Positions 20,307-31,207 are shown, counted from the stretch's first letter. The stretch is DNA of 64,000 nt from Sipunculus nudus (GCA_026874595.1 CM049313.1:30066008-30130007), one strand, 5' to 3'. The notes: generated from the letters alone by a model not told the origin. A program made the numbers and translations.

Positions 20307-21312
20307 AACTAGAATACGGGTAGTCGACAAGCGTCACTACGTGTATCCACCAAAATCAGAGTAGGACGGGTGAAGTGAGGCATGGATTGAGTGGCAAGGG
20401 GAAATAGTTACGTGTTACATATTAGAATGGATCTCTGCCACATTATCATGACTGTAGGTGGCGCCACCTGTTATTAGAACGACAAATTATCCAAGATGTA
20501 TAGACATGCAAAATTTCAGGTGGAAAAGTCAAACCACTGCAGAGATAGGCATATAAAATCAAGAAAGCTATCGAGGATGTATACGCATGCCGAATTACAG
20601 GTAATTTGGTCAAACCACTGCAGAGATATGAGTGATTTTAACCCTACGCAGACAAACAGATGGACGCTGTGCAAAAATGGCTGCAGGTGGCGCCACCGTT
20701 TTTGTTTATGTTATAAAGCTATCCAAGGGCTACATTTGTGTAAATTTTTTTTCCTGATTGGTCAAATGATTCCCGAGATATGAGCTTGGATGTCTGCAGC
20801 ATTAACGTGAATGTAGGTGGCGCCACCTGTCATAAAATCAAGAAAGCTATGCAGGATGTATAAGCATGCCGTATTTTAGGTGAATTAGTCAAACCACTGC
20901 AGAGATACCAGTGATTTTAACCCAAGGCAGATGAACAGATGGACACTGTGCAAACATGGTTGCAGGTGGCACCACCTTTTTTGTGTATGTTATAAAGCTA
21001 TCCAAGGGCTACATTTGTGTAAAAATTTTTTCCTGATCGGTCAAACGGTTCCCTAGATATGTGGGTTTATGTGTTGAAACAGACGCACAAACGGACGCTG
21101 GGCAGAGAGGAAAGGTTAGAGGTCAAGGCCACTTGAAAGGTCAGAGGTCAAGGCCTCTTGGTTAGGCACCAGTTCACATGTGACCCGATAATTTGTGTAA
21201 GTTTCAGAAAAAATCCGTCCAGTAGTCTCAGAGGAGTTCTCCGGAAACGAACGCGGCGGCGGCGGAACCTGGTCAAAAACATAGTATCCGCAAAACTTTG
21301 TTTTGCGGATAC
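20307..21312 (+). mobile_element. Family A satellite-cored element, copy 1
   Basis: It begins AACTAGAATACGGG, followed by the subterminal motif GTATCCACCAAAATC. The core has units with GGTGGCGCCACC at 20457, 20686 and 20816. A motif AGGTCAGAGGTCA lies at 21138-21150, then a GCGGCGGCGG stretch. The right end (21284-21312) is a hairpin whose arms are GTATCCGCAAAAC and GTTTTGCGGATAC. The hairpin arm repeats the left subterminal motif, inverted. Both sides are flanked by A residues and no target duplication is apparent. It encodes no protein. The architecture matches non-autonomous Helentron-type elements by inference only. Confidence 0.7.
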
Positions 21313-21486
21313 AATTACCCCTTGTCTGCTGTCGTATTGCTTGAACTAGTAATAGTCTCATTACATACCACATCAAGAGCTGGGTATTAATGGCAGTTTC
21401 CTGGTAATTGAGAAACCTATCTTTCTGATACCAGACACAGAGTACAGACTTTTAAGAGTGTTCCTCTTCCATCTCTTTGTGAGATT

Positions 21487-21932
21487 TTACTTGTAATATT
21501 TCTCTATCACTTCTTTCCAAGTCGCATAAATATCTTCCTTTGACAGAGACCAAAGTTTGCGAATCTGAGGCCAACCATTGGCAGCAGTAACAAGAAGATA
21601 TTCATTATCAGGATCCATGGTGTAAGAATATGCTCCCATCACCAATGATGTTACATAGCGAGCAGCAACACATAACCACAAGATATCATATTCCTCTGGG
21701 GTGAGAGTGACTTCTGACTGATAGCCAGCCAGAACATGCCCCCCCACCTCCAGGAATGGTACAACCTTACTCTCAACACTCATATACATGATGCCCATAG
21801 CTAGATCAAATACATAACAGTTTTCGGACATGTCTCCAAAGTCCAACAACCCTGCTACATGGTAAGTATCCAGTCTGTCTGAATCTGCTGTAACAAGGAT
21901 ATTCTGTTCATTTACATCTCCATGGATAACAC
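21487..21932 (-). CDS. HYKK: Hydroxylysine kinase, last exon (C-terminal 147 codons)
   Basis: HYKK phosphorylates 5-hydroxy-L-lysine, using GTP, in lysine and collagen breakdown. This minus-strand exon starts after the acceptor TTATTGCAG and supplies two bases of a split glycine codon. It encodes VIHGDVNEQNIL (the HGDxxxxN catalytic loop of the aminoglycoside-phosphotransferase/choline-kinase fold) and then GLLDFGD (the metal-binding DFG-type aspartate). It continues through the helical C-lobe to EKYYK-stop. Length and motif order fit the C-terminal part of the ~370-aa family. Phase and sequence join exactly to the exon at 31674-31848. No AATAAA is visible on the minus strand in the 170 bp after the stop, so the poly(A) site may lie within the adjacent family A element. 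Confidence 0.9.
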
Positions 21933-22124
21933 CTGCAATAACAATAGACATACATCATATATGACCCAAATAACTGTTATTAATGATGTGTTATAATGTT
22001 ATTAAAAATTACATTTTCCCATTTACAATTATTTATGGCCAAAGGAATGTAATGTGTGCTACATTAACATTTTACTGGAGTCCTATATTACTGACAAGTG
22101 TTTATAGCACACTGCCAAAAATAA

Positions 22125-22575
22125 AAGAAATTTTCTTGCCCCACTCCCTATAATTTCTTACTATAAGAAAAAATATCTTGTGGCAAGAAAAGTTTTCTTG
22201 GGAGGGGGCAAGAAAAATTTTCTTATTATGGAAAAGAAAATTTTTCTTATAGCAAGATTTTTTTTCTTATGATAAGATAATTTTTTTTGCTACCAGAAAA
22301 AGATATGACAAGAAATATCACACAACCACATAGTGCATGTGCTTGCACATTACAAAAATAAATTTCATTCAATAAGAAAAAAAACTTATGACAAAAATAT
22401 TTCTTGGGAGTCGTTAGAAATTTTCGTCTTACACTGCATGGTCAAGAAAATATTTCTTCTGACAAGATAATATATATTGTCTTAAGAAAATTAAGAGAAA
22501 TTATCTTGAAGATTTCTTGTTAGAAGAAAATTTTAATGTCAAAACATTTAATCTTATCAAGAAAACTTTTTGGCA
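22125..22575. repeat. AAGAAAATTTTTCTT palindromic cluster
   Basis: About 450 bp carry the word CAAGAAAATTTT and its complement AAAATTTTTCTTG again and again in both orientations. Adjacent words can pair into many small hairpins. It has the same organisation as the AAGCAAGAT cluster at 2545-3035 but a different word. It is not coding. Confidence 0.65.
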
Positions 22576-22659
22576 GTGAACACATCTGACAAAGGAGAAA
22601 ATGAGTTCAGTATTTAACTTTTCATGTACGACTACAAGGCAACTGTGTCAGTGCTTGTT

Positions 22660-25600
22660 GAGTAAATGTATAAGCAGACAGATGGCTTTGTAAAGATGAT
22701 GTATCAGGAGAGGATTGCTTTGTAAAGATGATGTATAAGCAGGCTTGTATAAAAGATTGATCAGCAGACAGATGGGCTTTTATTGAATATGTATCAGCTG
22801 ACAGAAGGACTATATATATATAAGATATATCAGCAGACAGAGAGACTATATATATATAAAAGATGTATCAGTAGACAGATGAGACTTATAGAAGATATAT
22901 CAGCCGACAGATGGACTTTCATTGAAGAAGTATCAGCAAAAAGATGGGCTATATATAGAAGATGTATCAGCAGAGAGACCAACGTTATATAGAAGATGTA
23001 TCCACAGAGAGATGGGCCTATATATAAAAGATGTTTCTGCAGAGAGATGGCTTATAAAGAAGATGTATCAGCATAGAGATGGGCCTATATTTAGGAGATG
23101 TATCAGCAGACAGATGGGCTAGCTTGTACAAAAATTGTATCAGCAGACAGAGGATGTATCAACAGACAGATGGGCTTGTGCAGATGATATATCAGCTGAC
23201 AGATGGGCTTATACATAGGATGTATCAGCAGACAGATTGGCTTGTATAGAAGATGTATCAGCAGACAGCTGGGCTTGTATAGAAGATGGATCAGCAGACA
23301 GATGGGTATGTTTAGATGTAGACAGACGGGCTTATACAGAGGATGTATCAGCAGACAGATGGGCTTGTGCAGATGATATATCAGCTGACAGATGGGCTTA
23401 TACAGAGGATGTATCAGCAGACAGATTGGCTTGTATAGAAGATGTATCAGCAGACAGATGGGTATGTTTAGATGTATCAGTTGACAGATAGGCTTATACA
23501 GAGGATGTATCAGCAGACAGATGGGCTTGTGCAGATGATAGATATATCAGCTGACAGATGGGCTTATACAGAGGATGTATAAGCAGACAGATTGGCTTGT
23601 ATAGAAGATGGATCAGCAGACAGATGGGTATGTTTAGATGTATCAGTAGACAGACGGGCTTATACAGAGGATGTATCAGCAGACAGATTGGCTTGTATAG
23701 AAGATGTATCAGCAGACAGCTGGGCTTGTGCAGATGATATATCAGCTGACAGATGGGCTTGTATAGAAGATGGATCAGCATACAGATGGGCTTGTATAGA
23801 AGATGTATCAGCAGACAGATGGGCTTGTGCAGATGATATATCAGCTGACAGATGGGCTTATTCAGAGGATGTATCAGCAGACAGATTGGCTTGTATAGAA
23901 GATGTATCAGCAGACAGCTGGGCTTGTATAGAAGATGGATCAGCAGACAGATGGGTATGTTTAGATGTATCAGTAGACAGATGGACTTGTATAGAAGATG
24001 CATCAGTAGACAGTTGGGCTTGTATAGAAGATGTATCAGCAGACAGCTGGGCTTGTATAGAAGATGGATCAGCAGACAGATGGGTATGTTTAGATGTATC
24101 AGTAGACAGATGTGCTTGTAAAGAAGATGGATCAGCAGACAGATGGGCTTGTATAGAAGATGTATAAGCAGACAGATGGGCTTGTGCAGATGATATATCA
24201 GCTGACAGATGGGCTTATACAGAGGATGTATCAGCAGACAGATTGGCTTGTATAGAAGAAGTATCAGCAGACACCTGGGCTTGTATAGAAGATGGATCAG
24301 CAGACAGACGGGTATGTTTAGATGTATCAGTAGACTGATGGGCTTGTGTAGAAGGTGTATCAGCAGACAGCTGAGCTTGTATAGAAGATGGATCAGCAGA
24401 CAGATTGGTATGTTTAGAAGTATCAGCAGACAGCTAGGCTTGTATAGAAGATGGATCAGCAGACAGATGGGCTTGTATAGAAGATGGATCAGCAGACAGA
24501 TCAGCTTGTATAGAAGATGGATCAGCAGAGAGATTGGTATGTTTAGAAGTATCAGCAGAGAGCTGGGCTTGTATAGAAGATGGATCAGCAGACAGCTGGG
24601 CTTGTATAGAAGATGGATCAGCAGACAGATGGGTATGTTTAGATGTATCAGTAGACAGATGGGCTTGTATAGAAGATGGATCAGAAGACAGTTGGGTATG
24701 TTTAGATGTATCAGTAGACAGATGGGCTTGTATAGAAGATGCATCAGTAGACAGCTGGGCTTGTATAGAAAATGTATCAGCAGACAACTGGGCTTGTATA
24801 GAAGAAGGATCAGCAGACAGATGTGTATGTTTAGATGTATCAGTAGACAGATGGGCTTGTATAGAAGATGCATCAGTAGACACCTGGGCTTGTATAGAAG
24901 ATGTATCAGCAGACAGCTGGGCTTGTATAGAAGATGGATCAGCAGACAGATGGGTATGATTAGATGTATCAGTAGACAGATGGGCTTGTATAGAAGATGG
25001 ATCAGCAGACAGATGGGCTTGTATAGAAGATGGATCAGCAGACAGTTGGGTATGTTTAGATGTATCAGTAGACAGATGGGCTTGTATAGAAGATGGATCA
25101 GCAGACAGACGGGTATGTTTAGATGTATCAGTAGACTGATGGGCTTGTGTAGAAGGTGTATCAGCAGACAGCTGAGCTTGTATAGAAGATGGATCAGCAG
25201 ACAGATTGGTATGTTTAGAAGTATCAGCAGACAGCTAGGCTTGTATAGAAGATGGATCAGCAGACAGATGGGCTTGTATAGAAGATGGATCAGCAGACAG
25301 ATCAGCTTGTATAGAAGATGGATCAGCAGAGAGATTGGTATGTTTAGAAGTATCAGCAGAGAGCTGGGCTTGTATAGAAGATGGATCAGCAGACAGCTGG
25401 GCTTGTATAGAAGATGGATCAGCAGACAGATGGGTATGTTTAGATGTATCAGTAGACAGATGGGCTTGTATAGAAGATGGATCAGAAGACAGTTGGGTAT
25501 GTTTAGATGTATCAGTAGACAGATGGGCTTGTATAGAAGATGCATCAGTAGACAGCTGGGCTTGTATAGAAAATGTATCAGCAGACAACTGGGCTTGTAT

Positions 25601-26372
25601 AGAAGAAGGATCAGCAGACAGATGGGTATGTTTAGATGTATCAGTAGACAGATGGGCTTGTATAGAAGATGCATCAGTAGACACCTGGGCTTGTATAGAA
25701 GATGTATCAGCAGACAGCTGGGCTTGTATAGAAGATGGATCAGCAGACAGATGGGTATGATTAGATGTATCAGTAGACAGATGGGCTTGTATAGAAGATG
25801 GATCAGCAGACAGATGGGCTTGTATAGAAGATGGATCAGCAGACAGTTGGGTATGTTTAGATGTATCAGTAGACAGATGGGCTTGTATAGAAGATGGATC
25901 AGCAGACAGATCAGCTTGTATAGTAGATGGATAAGCATAGAGATTGGTATGTTTAGAAGTATCAGCAGACAGCTGGGCTTGTAAAGAAGATGGATCAGCA
26001 GACAGCTGGGCTTGTATAGAAGATGGATCAGCAGACAGATGGGTATGTTTAGATGTATCAGTAGACAGATGGGCTTGTATAGAAGATGTATCAGCAGACA
26101 ACTGGGCTTGTATAGAAGATGGACCAGCAGACAGATGGGTATGTTTAGATGTATCAGTAGACAGATGGGCTTGTATAGAAGATGCATCAGTAGACAGTTG
26201 GGCTTTTATAGAAGATGTATCAGTAGACAGATGGGCTTGTATAGAAGATGGATCAGCAGACAGATGGGCTTGTATAGAAGATGGATCAGCAGACAGTTGG
26301 GTATGTTTAGCTGTATCAGTAGACAGATGGGCTTGTATAGAAGATGCAGCAGTAGACAGATGGGCTTGTATA
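22660..26372. repeat. 33/30-bp minisatellite, left block
   Basis: The dominant 33-bp unit is 'gatgtatcagcagacagatg' followed by 'ggcttgtatagaa'. A 30-bp variant has 'ggtatgttta' in the second half. Roughly 115 units are present, more degenerate at the left edge. Because unit lengths are multiples of three and stop-free, long ORFs appear in several frames of both strands. These are structural artefacts, not genes. The block continues at 31208-31640, after the Gypsy insertion. It lies inside the last HYKK intron. Confidence 0.95.
24301..25902. repeat. 801-bp higher-order duplication within the minisatellite
   Basis: The segment 24301-25101 recurs at 25102-25902 with an offset of exactly 801 bp and very few differences, including shared private variants such as 'cagacagacgggtatg' and 'gagattggtatgtttagaag'. 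A more diverged partial third copy starts near 25905, resembling text from 24496. The duplication spans about 25 basic units and is younger than the array. Confidence 0.85.
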
Positions 26373-26481
26373 TTTAATGATATCAAGTTGGCGGCCATAG
26401 TTCATACAGGTGGGCGATGATAAAGAACTTCCGGTGTAGCGGAATATATGAGTCTCGTATTTTGTGTCTCATAATATTACA
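26373..26481 (-). repeat. 3' LTR of Gypsy element 2
   Basis: A 109-bp LTR, short for the group. On the minus strand it begins TGTAATATTATGAG and ends ATCATTAAA. It matches 31099-31207 except at one base. Confidence 0.9.
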
Positions 26482-26493
26482 TCCCCCGTCTCA
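26482..26493 (-). promoter_or_regulatory. Polypurine tract of Gypsy element 2
   Basis: The minus strand reads GAGACGGGGGA directly before the TGTAAT start of the downstream LTR, the expected plus-strand primer position. Confidence 0.7.
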
Positions 26494-26662
26494 TCTTTGA
26501 GAATATAGCAAGCACCGAGCATCACGTTAAACATGTTATGCAGAAAACTTAGGAAACAGAATCTTTGCGTTGCGAGAGTGTATCGTTCTTGGAAAACGAA
26601 AAGTCTTATCAAAGTCCTAGCAAAATGTAATTAACATTACTAAAGTCTTAGAGAAACGTAAT

Positions 26663-29600
26663 TTACAAGTTATCCTCTTGGTAACGTAATGGGGCACGTA
26701 TGGACCGGCCATAACGCGATTTCCTTTCACGCGGTAAGTTCTGGTGAGGAGTCAATGGTTTGGTAGGAGGGCTGTCTTTAGCGGGCTCCATGTTCTTGAT
26801 TATTGGTGGTTCATCCTGGCGCGGCTCTGTTGTAGGAGCATCACATGCCATGTCAATGGGGCATGTTGATGTCGGTCGCAAGTGACTGCGATTCCTGGTG
26901 ATTACATTTCCCCTCTCTGATAATACAGTATAAGAGCGATCATCTGTCTGTGAGACGATTTGTCCAGGGGACCATCTATGTGTTTCGGCATTCAGGATAC
27001 GAACAGGTTGCCCAGCGAGCAGGGGCGGTAGGGCTTTGGTGTGTTGGTCACCATATTTCTTTTGCTGAAGTACCGCTTTGTCAATGTGCTCTTTGTACTC
27101 CTCATTTGATGGCTTTTCGGAGTGGCTTGGTATTGCTGTAGGTATTGGTCTGCCAAACATAAGTTCAGCTGGACTAGGTAACGATGCATCTAATGGTGTG
27201 GCTCTCACACTGAGGAGGGCCAGGTCAACGTCTCCACTGGCTTGAATACATTTACGAATGATTGGTTTTATGTACCGGATTTGTCTTTCGATGAACCCAT
27301 TTGACAGTGGGTGTCGAGGGCTACACGTGGTATGTGTAATCCCCCAACGGGAGCAGAACTTGTTGTATTCTGATAGAAATTGTGGGCCATTATCAGATAT
27401 GATTTCGCTGGGCACTCCCAGGAGGCTGAAAGTTTCCTTTGTGGCTTTTACGACCGCAGCGGTTGTGGTGGAGCTCAGCTGTTTGACTACAGGGTAGCGA
27501 CTATAGTAGTCTGATATAATGAGGAAGGTTTTGGTTCCAATTTCAAACAGGTCTGTACCTAATTTGATCCAAGGCCTGTTAGGCCTCTCATGCATCTCCA
27601 TCGGTTCTTTAGCTTGCCTTGGTTGATATTCCTGGCACAGCAGGCACTGTTTGCAGAGTTTTTCAATGTCCGCATTTATCCGGGGCCAAAATACACTTTC
27701 CCTGGCGAGTCGCCTGGTTTTTTCTATGCCCTGGTGCCCCTCATGTAACTGAGCCAGGATATCTGGCCTCAGTGGCTTTGGTATGAGGACTTGTCGTCCT
27801 TTGAAAATAATTCCATTTTCAATAGCTAATTCATCCCTATAGCCCCAGAATTCCCTAAGGTCTGATGGGAGCTCCTTGACCTTTTCTGGCCATCCTGAAT
27901 GGATTACTTGTGATAGCCCCTCAAATATAGGGTCTTTGCTCGTTTCTGTGCGTATCTCACACTGTTTGTTCTGTGAAAAGTTCATGAGAGTTATGTTGAT
28001 ATTGTCTACTTGGGTGTCAATAAGAACTTCCTCTACATTTTCCATGTTGGGGAGCCTTGAATGAGTGTCTGATAAAAGCATCTGGCTACCTGGTTGATAT
28101 ACAATATCAAAGTTATAACCCTGAACTTGTGTGAGCATTCGTTGTAGCCTCGGTGGTGCAGAGTGTAATGGTTTTCGCAAAATCATTTCGAGGGGCTTGT
28201 GGTCAGAGGTAATAGTAAACTGGCGGCCATAGAGAAAGTGATGAAATCTCTGAACACCATGAATTACTGCAAGGCATTCTCTCTCTAGGTTACTATAGTT
28301 CGCTTGGGTTTGTGATAGTGCTTTACTGGCAAAAGCAACTGGGCCACATGGCTGCAGCAATGCTGCTCCTAAACCCTTCATCGAGGCATCCACCTCGAGA
28401 GTCACAGGTTCGTTTGGGTCGTAGTACCGCAGACACAAGTTGGTAGCTACCAGCTCTTTAATGTGATTGAAACTGTGTTGGTGTTCCTCCCCCCATTCGA
28501 ATGGAGTGTCCTTTGGCAGTAAGTTTCTGAGTATGGCTGGGTGGTTTGAGAAGTTTGGGATGTGGTTTGATAGGAAGGTTACCATGCCCAGAAAACGTTG
28601 CAGATCTTGTTTATCTTGAGGGGTAGGCATTTTGATGATATCTTCTGTTTTCTTTGGGTCTGGATAAACACCCTTGTCTGTATAAAGTCTTCCAAAAAAG
28701 GATATTTGGTTTTGTTTCACAACACATTTGTTAGAGTTCAGCATAAGACCTTCTTGGCGGGCGATGCTCATGAAGTTAGCGAGGTGTTCATCGTGTTGCT
28801 TTTCTGTTTCTCCAAAGATTACAATGTCATCACTGATGCCCACACAACCGTTACACTGTTCTATAATCCTGTCCATGTGCTGCTGAAAAATGTCTTGGCT
28901 TACACACAGGCCAAACGGTAGCCGATCGAAACAGTATCGGCCAAATGGTGTTCTGAATGTAGTTAGCTCTTGCGAGTCTTTGGCTAGTTTAACACTCCAG
29001 TAACCCGCCTTTGCATCTAGCTTTGTGAAGTACTTCGCATTTGTGAATCTTGGTGTGATTTCCTCAATGGTAGGTATTTTGTGCGGGCATCTTTTAAGAG
29101 CTTGGTTAAGCTTTTGTGGGTCTAGACAAAGCCGTAGGCTGCCGTCTTTTTTTACAGCACATGTAAGGGAGGAGCACCAATCTGTATGCTGGGTTACCTT
29201 ATGTATAATGCCCTGACTTTCCATCTTGTTGAGTTCGGCTTGTATTCTTGGCTTCAAGTGTATGGAACACTTTCTTGGGGGGTCTATGAATGGTTCTGCG
29301 TCAGGTTTGAGATGTAGTGTTTCTTCGCCATGGAAAGACCCAATTCCGTCAAAACAATCTGGGAACCAGTCTTTGATGTCCTGTACACTATTAAACTTTA
29401 TTCCAGGAGTCGGTTTGCCAGGTGTCTGGCCACAGGTCTTGGTGGACATAGAGATGTCTGGTTGGTCAGCGATTGTTGTGATAATATCATGTGGTTTCAT
29501 GTTTATTGGTTCTTGTGTACATTTTTTATGGTCATTGTTCATGATGGTATCAAGCTGAAGTTTGACAAGGTCAAGTTGTTCACAAGTTGGTAGTCCGATT

Positions 29601-30787
29601 ATGACTGGACCAGTGACATTAACAACAAAGAATTTGTGATGCTGGAATTTCATCTGGCTTTCTTTACAAATGTACAGCTTTAGTGATCCAAGACATTCAA
29701 TGCTGTCGCCACTGTATGAGGTGAGGTTTACCCCTGGTTCTGGGTTCACTACCTTGTGTACTGGCATGTTGCCAAACATTTGTCGAAAAGTACGTAATGG
29801 CAGATTATTACCATTGCCACCAGTATCAATCTTTGCTTGTAGCTGGCCACGTACCTTGGGATTATCATGTTTAGTTAAGACAGTTGCAAATGCTTCTTGA
29901 CGTGTAAGTGAATTGATTGTAATAGTGTAGAATGATTCTGTGTATGTCTCTTCATCTGATTCATCAATTACAAGTTCATTTTGAGCTTTGTTGTGTGTAT
30001 GTGGCCTTTTACCTTCTGGTTTTCTGAATTGTCTTTGGGTGTTTTCTGGTCTACGTCTTCCCCTGAAGTTTGATTGGTCAAGTGTCCTGGATTTCCGACA
30101 GCACTTTTTCCAGTGTCCTTTGGCACCGCAGGCCCTGCATTCATCATAGTAAGCGGGGCATGATCTGGGTGGGTGATGTAGGTTGCAATTTCTGCATGGT
30201 CTTGATGTCGTTATAGCATCCACATTAGCAGCCCCAAGTGCGCCCATTGATTGGAGGGAAGCTTGGGATGCCTGTAAGGCCTCGTATTCGCGTCCTCTTT
30301 CAATCACATCTTTAATCAGATGTCCTTTTTCCTTTGATAACAGTTCTTTTCGGAATTCCTCGAAGGGTGTGGATAGAATGATCATTTCAATTAGGCGTTC
30401 ATTCTGCTCAGTTTGATCAAATTCACATTTGGTGGCTTTTTCTCGAAGTCTGGACACAAAATCAGTAATGTTTTCATTGGGTTTTTGTCTCATGTGGGAA
30501 AATTCCAGCCGGTGCACACGGAAATTTATTTTAACTGTAGCATCTACCTGGCCTTCTATTAGGGTCCATATGTGGTCTGGGCACTTTTGCTGAGCCTCAG
30601 TTAATCCAGAAACCAAAATATGCCGCATACCCTTATCACCAAGGGCTATCTTTATTTTGGTGGCTCGTTTTGCCTGGTCAGTAATGTCTATATCCTCCAG
30701 ATACAGGGTCATTCTGGCCTTGAAGGCCCTGAATGCCTCAGAGAGGGGTTCATGTTTCCAGTCCATTTCAGGCATTCTAGCCGACAT
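26663..30787 (-). CDS. gag-pol: Gag-Pol polyprotein of Gypsy element 2
   Basis: The ORF encodes 1374 aa. I start it at the ATG at 30787 (A at -3), not at the upstream in-frame TTG at 30832. Order: Gag; two zinc knuckles beginning at C198; aspartic protease with D321 in the sequence IDTGGNGN, where glycine replaces the alanine of the usual DTGA; reverse transcriptase with an ISDD box (D653, D654); RNase H (D800); integrase HHCC finger from about H1015 and catalytic D1079, D1132 and E1167 with DD34E spacing; C-terminal tail rich in R, P and S. There is no internal stop or frameshift. It is clearly diverged from element 1 (protease, RT box and integrase differ), so this is a second lineage. There is no envelope gene. 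Confidence 0.95.
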   Translation of the reverse strand: MSARMPEMDWKHEPLSEAFRAFKARMTLYLEDIDITDQAKRATKIKIALGDKGMRHILVSGLTEAQQKCPDHIWTLIEGQVDATVKINFRVHRLEFSHMRQKPNENITDFVSRLREKATKCEFDQTEQNERLIEMIILSTPFEEFRKELLSKEKGHLIKDVIERGREYEALQASQASLQSMGALGAANVDAITTSRPCRNCNLHHPPRSCPAYYDECRACGAKGHWKKCCRKSRTLDQSNFRGRRRPENTQRQFRKPEGKRPHTHNKAQNELVIDESDEETYTESFYTITINSLTRQEAFATVLTKHDNPKVRGQLQAKIDTGGNGNNLPLRTFRQMFGNMPVHKVVNPEPGVNLTSYSGDSIECLGSLKLYICKESQMKFQHHKFFVVNVTGPVIIGLPTCEQLDLVKLQLDTIMNNDHKKCTQEPINMKPHDIITTIADQPDISMSTKTCGQTPGKPTPGIKFNSVQDIKDWFPDCFDGIGSFHGEETLHLKPDAEPFIDPPRKCSIHLKPRIQAELNKMESQGIIHKVTQHTDWCSSLTCAVKKDGSLRLCLDPQKLNQALKRCPHKIPTIEEITPRFTNAKYFTKLDAKAGYWSVKLAKDSQELTTFRTPFGRYCFDRLPFGLCVSQDIFQQHMDRIIEQCNGCVGISDDIVIFGETEKQHDEHLANFMSIARQEGLMLNSNKCVVKQNQISFFGRLYTDKGVYPDPKKTEDIIKMPTPQDKQDLQRFLGMVTFLSNHIPNFSNHPAILRNLLPKDTPFEWGEEHQHSFNHIKELVATNLCLRYYDPNEPVTLEVDASMKGLGAALLQPCGPVAFASKALSQTQANYSNLERECLAVIHGVQRFHHFLYGRQFTITSDHKPLEMILRKPLHSAPPRLQRMLTQVQGYNFDIVYQPGSQMLLSDTHSRLPNMENVEEVLIDTQVDNINITLMNFSQNKQCEIRTETSKDPIFEGLSQVIHSGWPEKVKELPSDLREFWGYRDELAIENGIIFKGRQVLIPKPLRPDILAQLHEGHQGIEKTRRLARESVFWPRINADIEKLCKQCLLCQEYQPRQAKEPMEMHERPNRPWIKLGTDLFEIGTKTFLIISDYYSRYPVVKQLSSTTTAAVVKATKETFSLLGVPSEIISDNGPQFLSEYNKFCSRWGITHTTCSPRHPLSNGFIERQIRYIKPIIRKCIQASGDVDLALLSVRATPLDASLPSPAELMFGRPIPTAIPSHSEKPSNEEYKEHIDKAVLQQKKYGDQHTKALPPLLAGQPVRILNAETHRWSPGQIVSQTDDRSYTVLSERGNVITRNRSHLRPTSTCPIDMACDAPTTEPRQDEPPIIKNMEPAKDSPPTKPLTPHQNLPRERKSRYGRSIRAPLRYQEDNL

Positions 30788-31085
30788 TGTTAAGCTATAT
30801 GGGTTAAACAGAGCAAAATGGTTATTGGGCAATCTTCCATACGTTTATGCCTGGGAAATTTGGGTTCAGTTCATGGAAAAGCAGCAACTTACAAACCAGT
30901 GTCTCTGTCAGCCGGCGATGTGTTGACTATCCAGTGCATTAGCACAGCGTTGACAAGCAGACAATGTCCTACCAAGCAGGCCAACACGCCAATTTTGTTT
31001 GAGGCAGCAGTTCTTAGTGTCAGGCATGCTAAACCAGAGATTGGGACTGGTTTTTTTTGTGTCCGTATCCAGTGAAAATCACTTT

Positions 31086-31098
31086 ACCGCTGCCACCA
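31086..31098 (-). promoter_or_regulatory. Primer binding site of Gypsy element 2, tRNA-Leu type
   Basis: The minus strand reads TGGTGGCAGCGGT immediately after the 5' LTR. It is identical to the first 13 bases of the element 1 primer site and complementary to the same tRNA-Leu 3' end. Confidence 0.85.
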
Positions 31099-31207
31099 TT
31101 TAATGATATCAAGTTGGCGGCCATAGTTCATACAGGTGGGCGATAATAAAGAACTTCCGGTGTAGCGGAATATATGAGTCTCGTATTTTGTGTCTCATAA
31201 TATTACA
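31099..31207 (-). repeat. 5' LTR of Gypsy element 2
   Basis: A 109-bp copy followed on the minus strand by the primer site. One mismatch to 26373-26481. Confidence 0.9.

Larger units (their letters stand above)
26373..31207 (-). mobile_element. Gypsy element 2: complete Ty3/Gypsy LTR retrotransposon
   Basis: This 4835-bp element lies on the minus strand, the same sense as HYKK. Its 109-bp LTRs differ at one position (g/a near 26418 and 31144). It is flanked by a perfect 5-bp duplication GTATA (26368-26372 and 31208-31212), which is itself minisatellite text, so the empty site is clear. It has a primer site, an uninterrupted Gag-Pol ORF and a purine tract. The LTR starts TG but ends AA rather than CA. 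The position of the primer site confirms that edge. It is recent but probably slightly older than element 1. Confidence 0.95.

Noticed and set aside
23494-26187. 897-codon minus-strand ORF and several plus-strand ORFs of 140-590 codons
   Set aside because: They encode only the 10/11-residue minisatellite unit and arise because unit lengths are multiples of three. Multiple frames on both strands are open at once.
30788-30832. TTG at 30832 as start of Gypsy 2 Gag-Pol
   Set aside because: It is not an ATG. The in-frame ATG at 30787 has A at -3 and is the first methionine.
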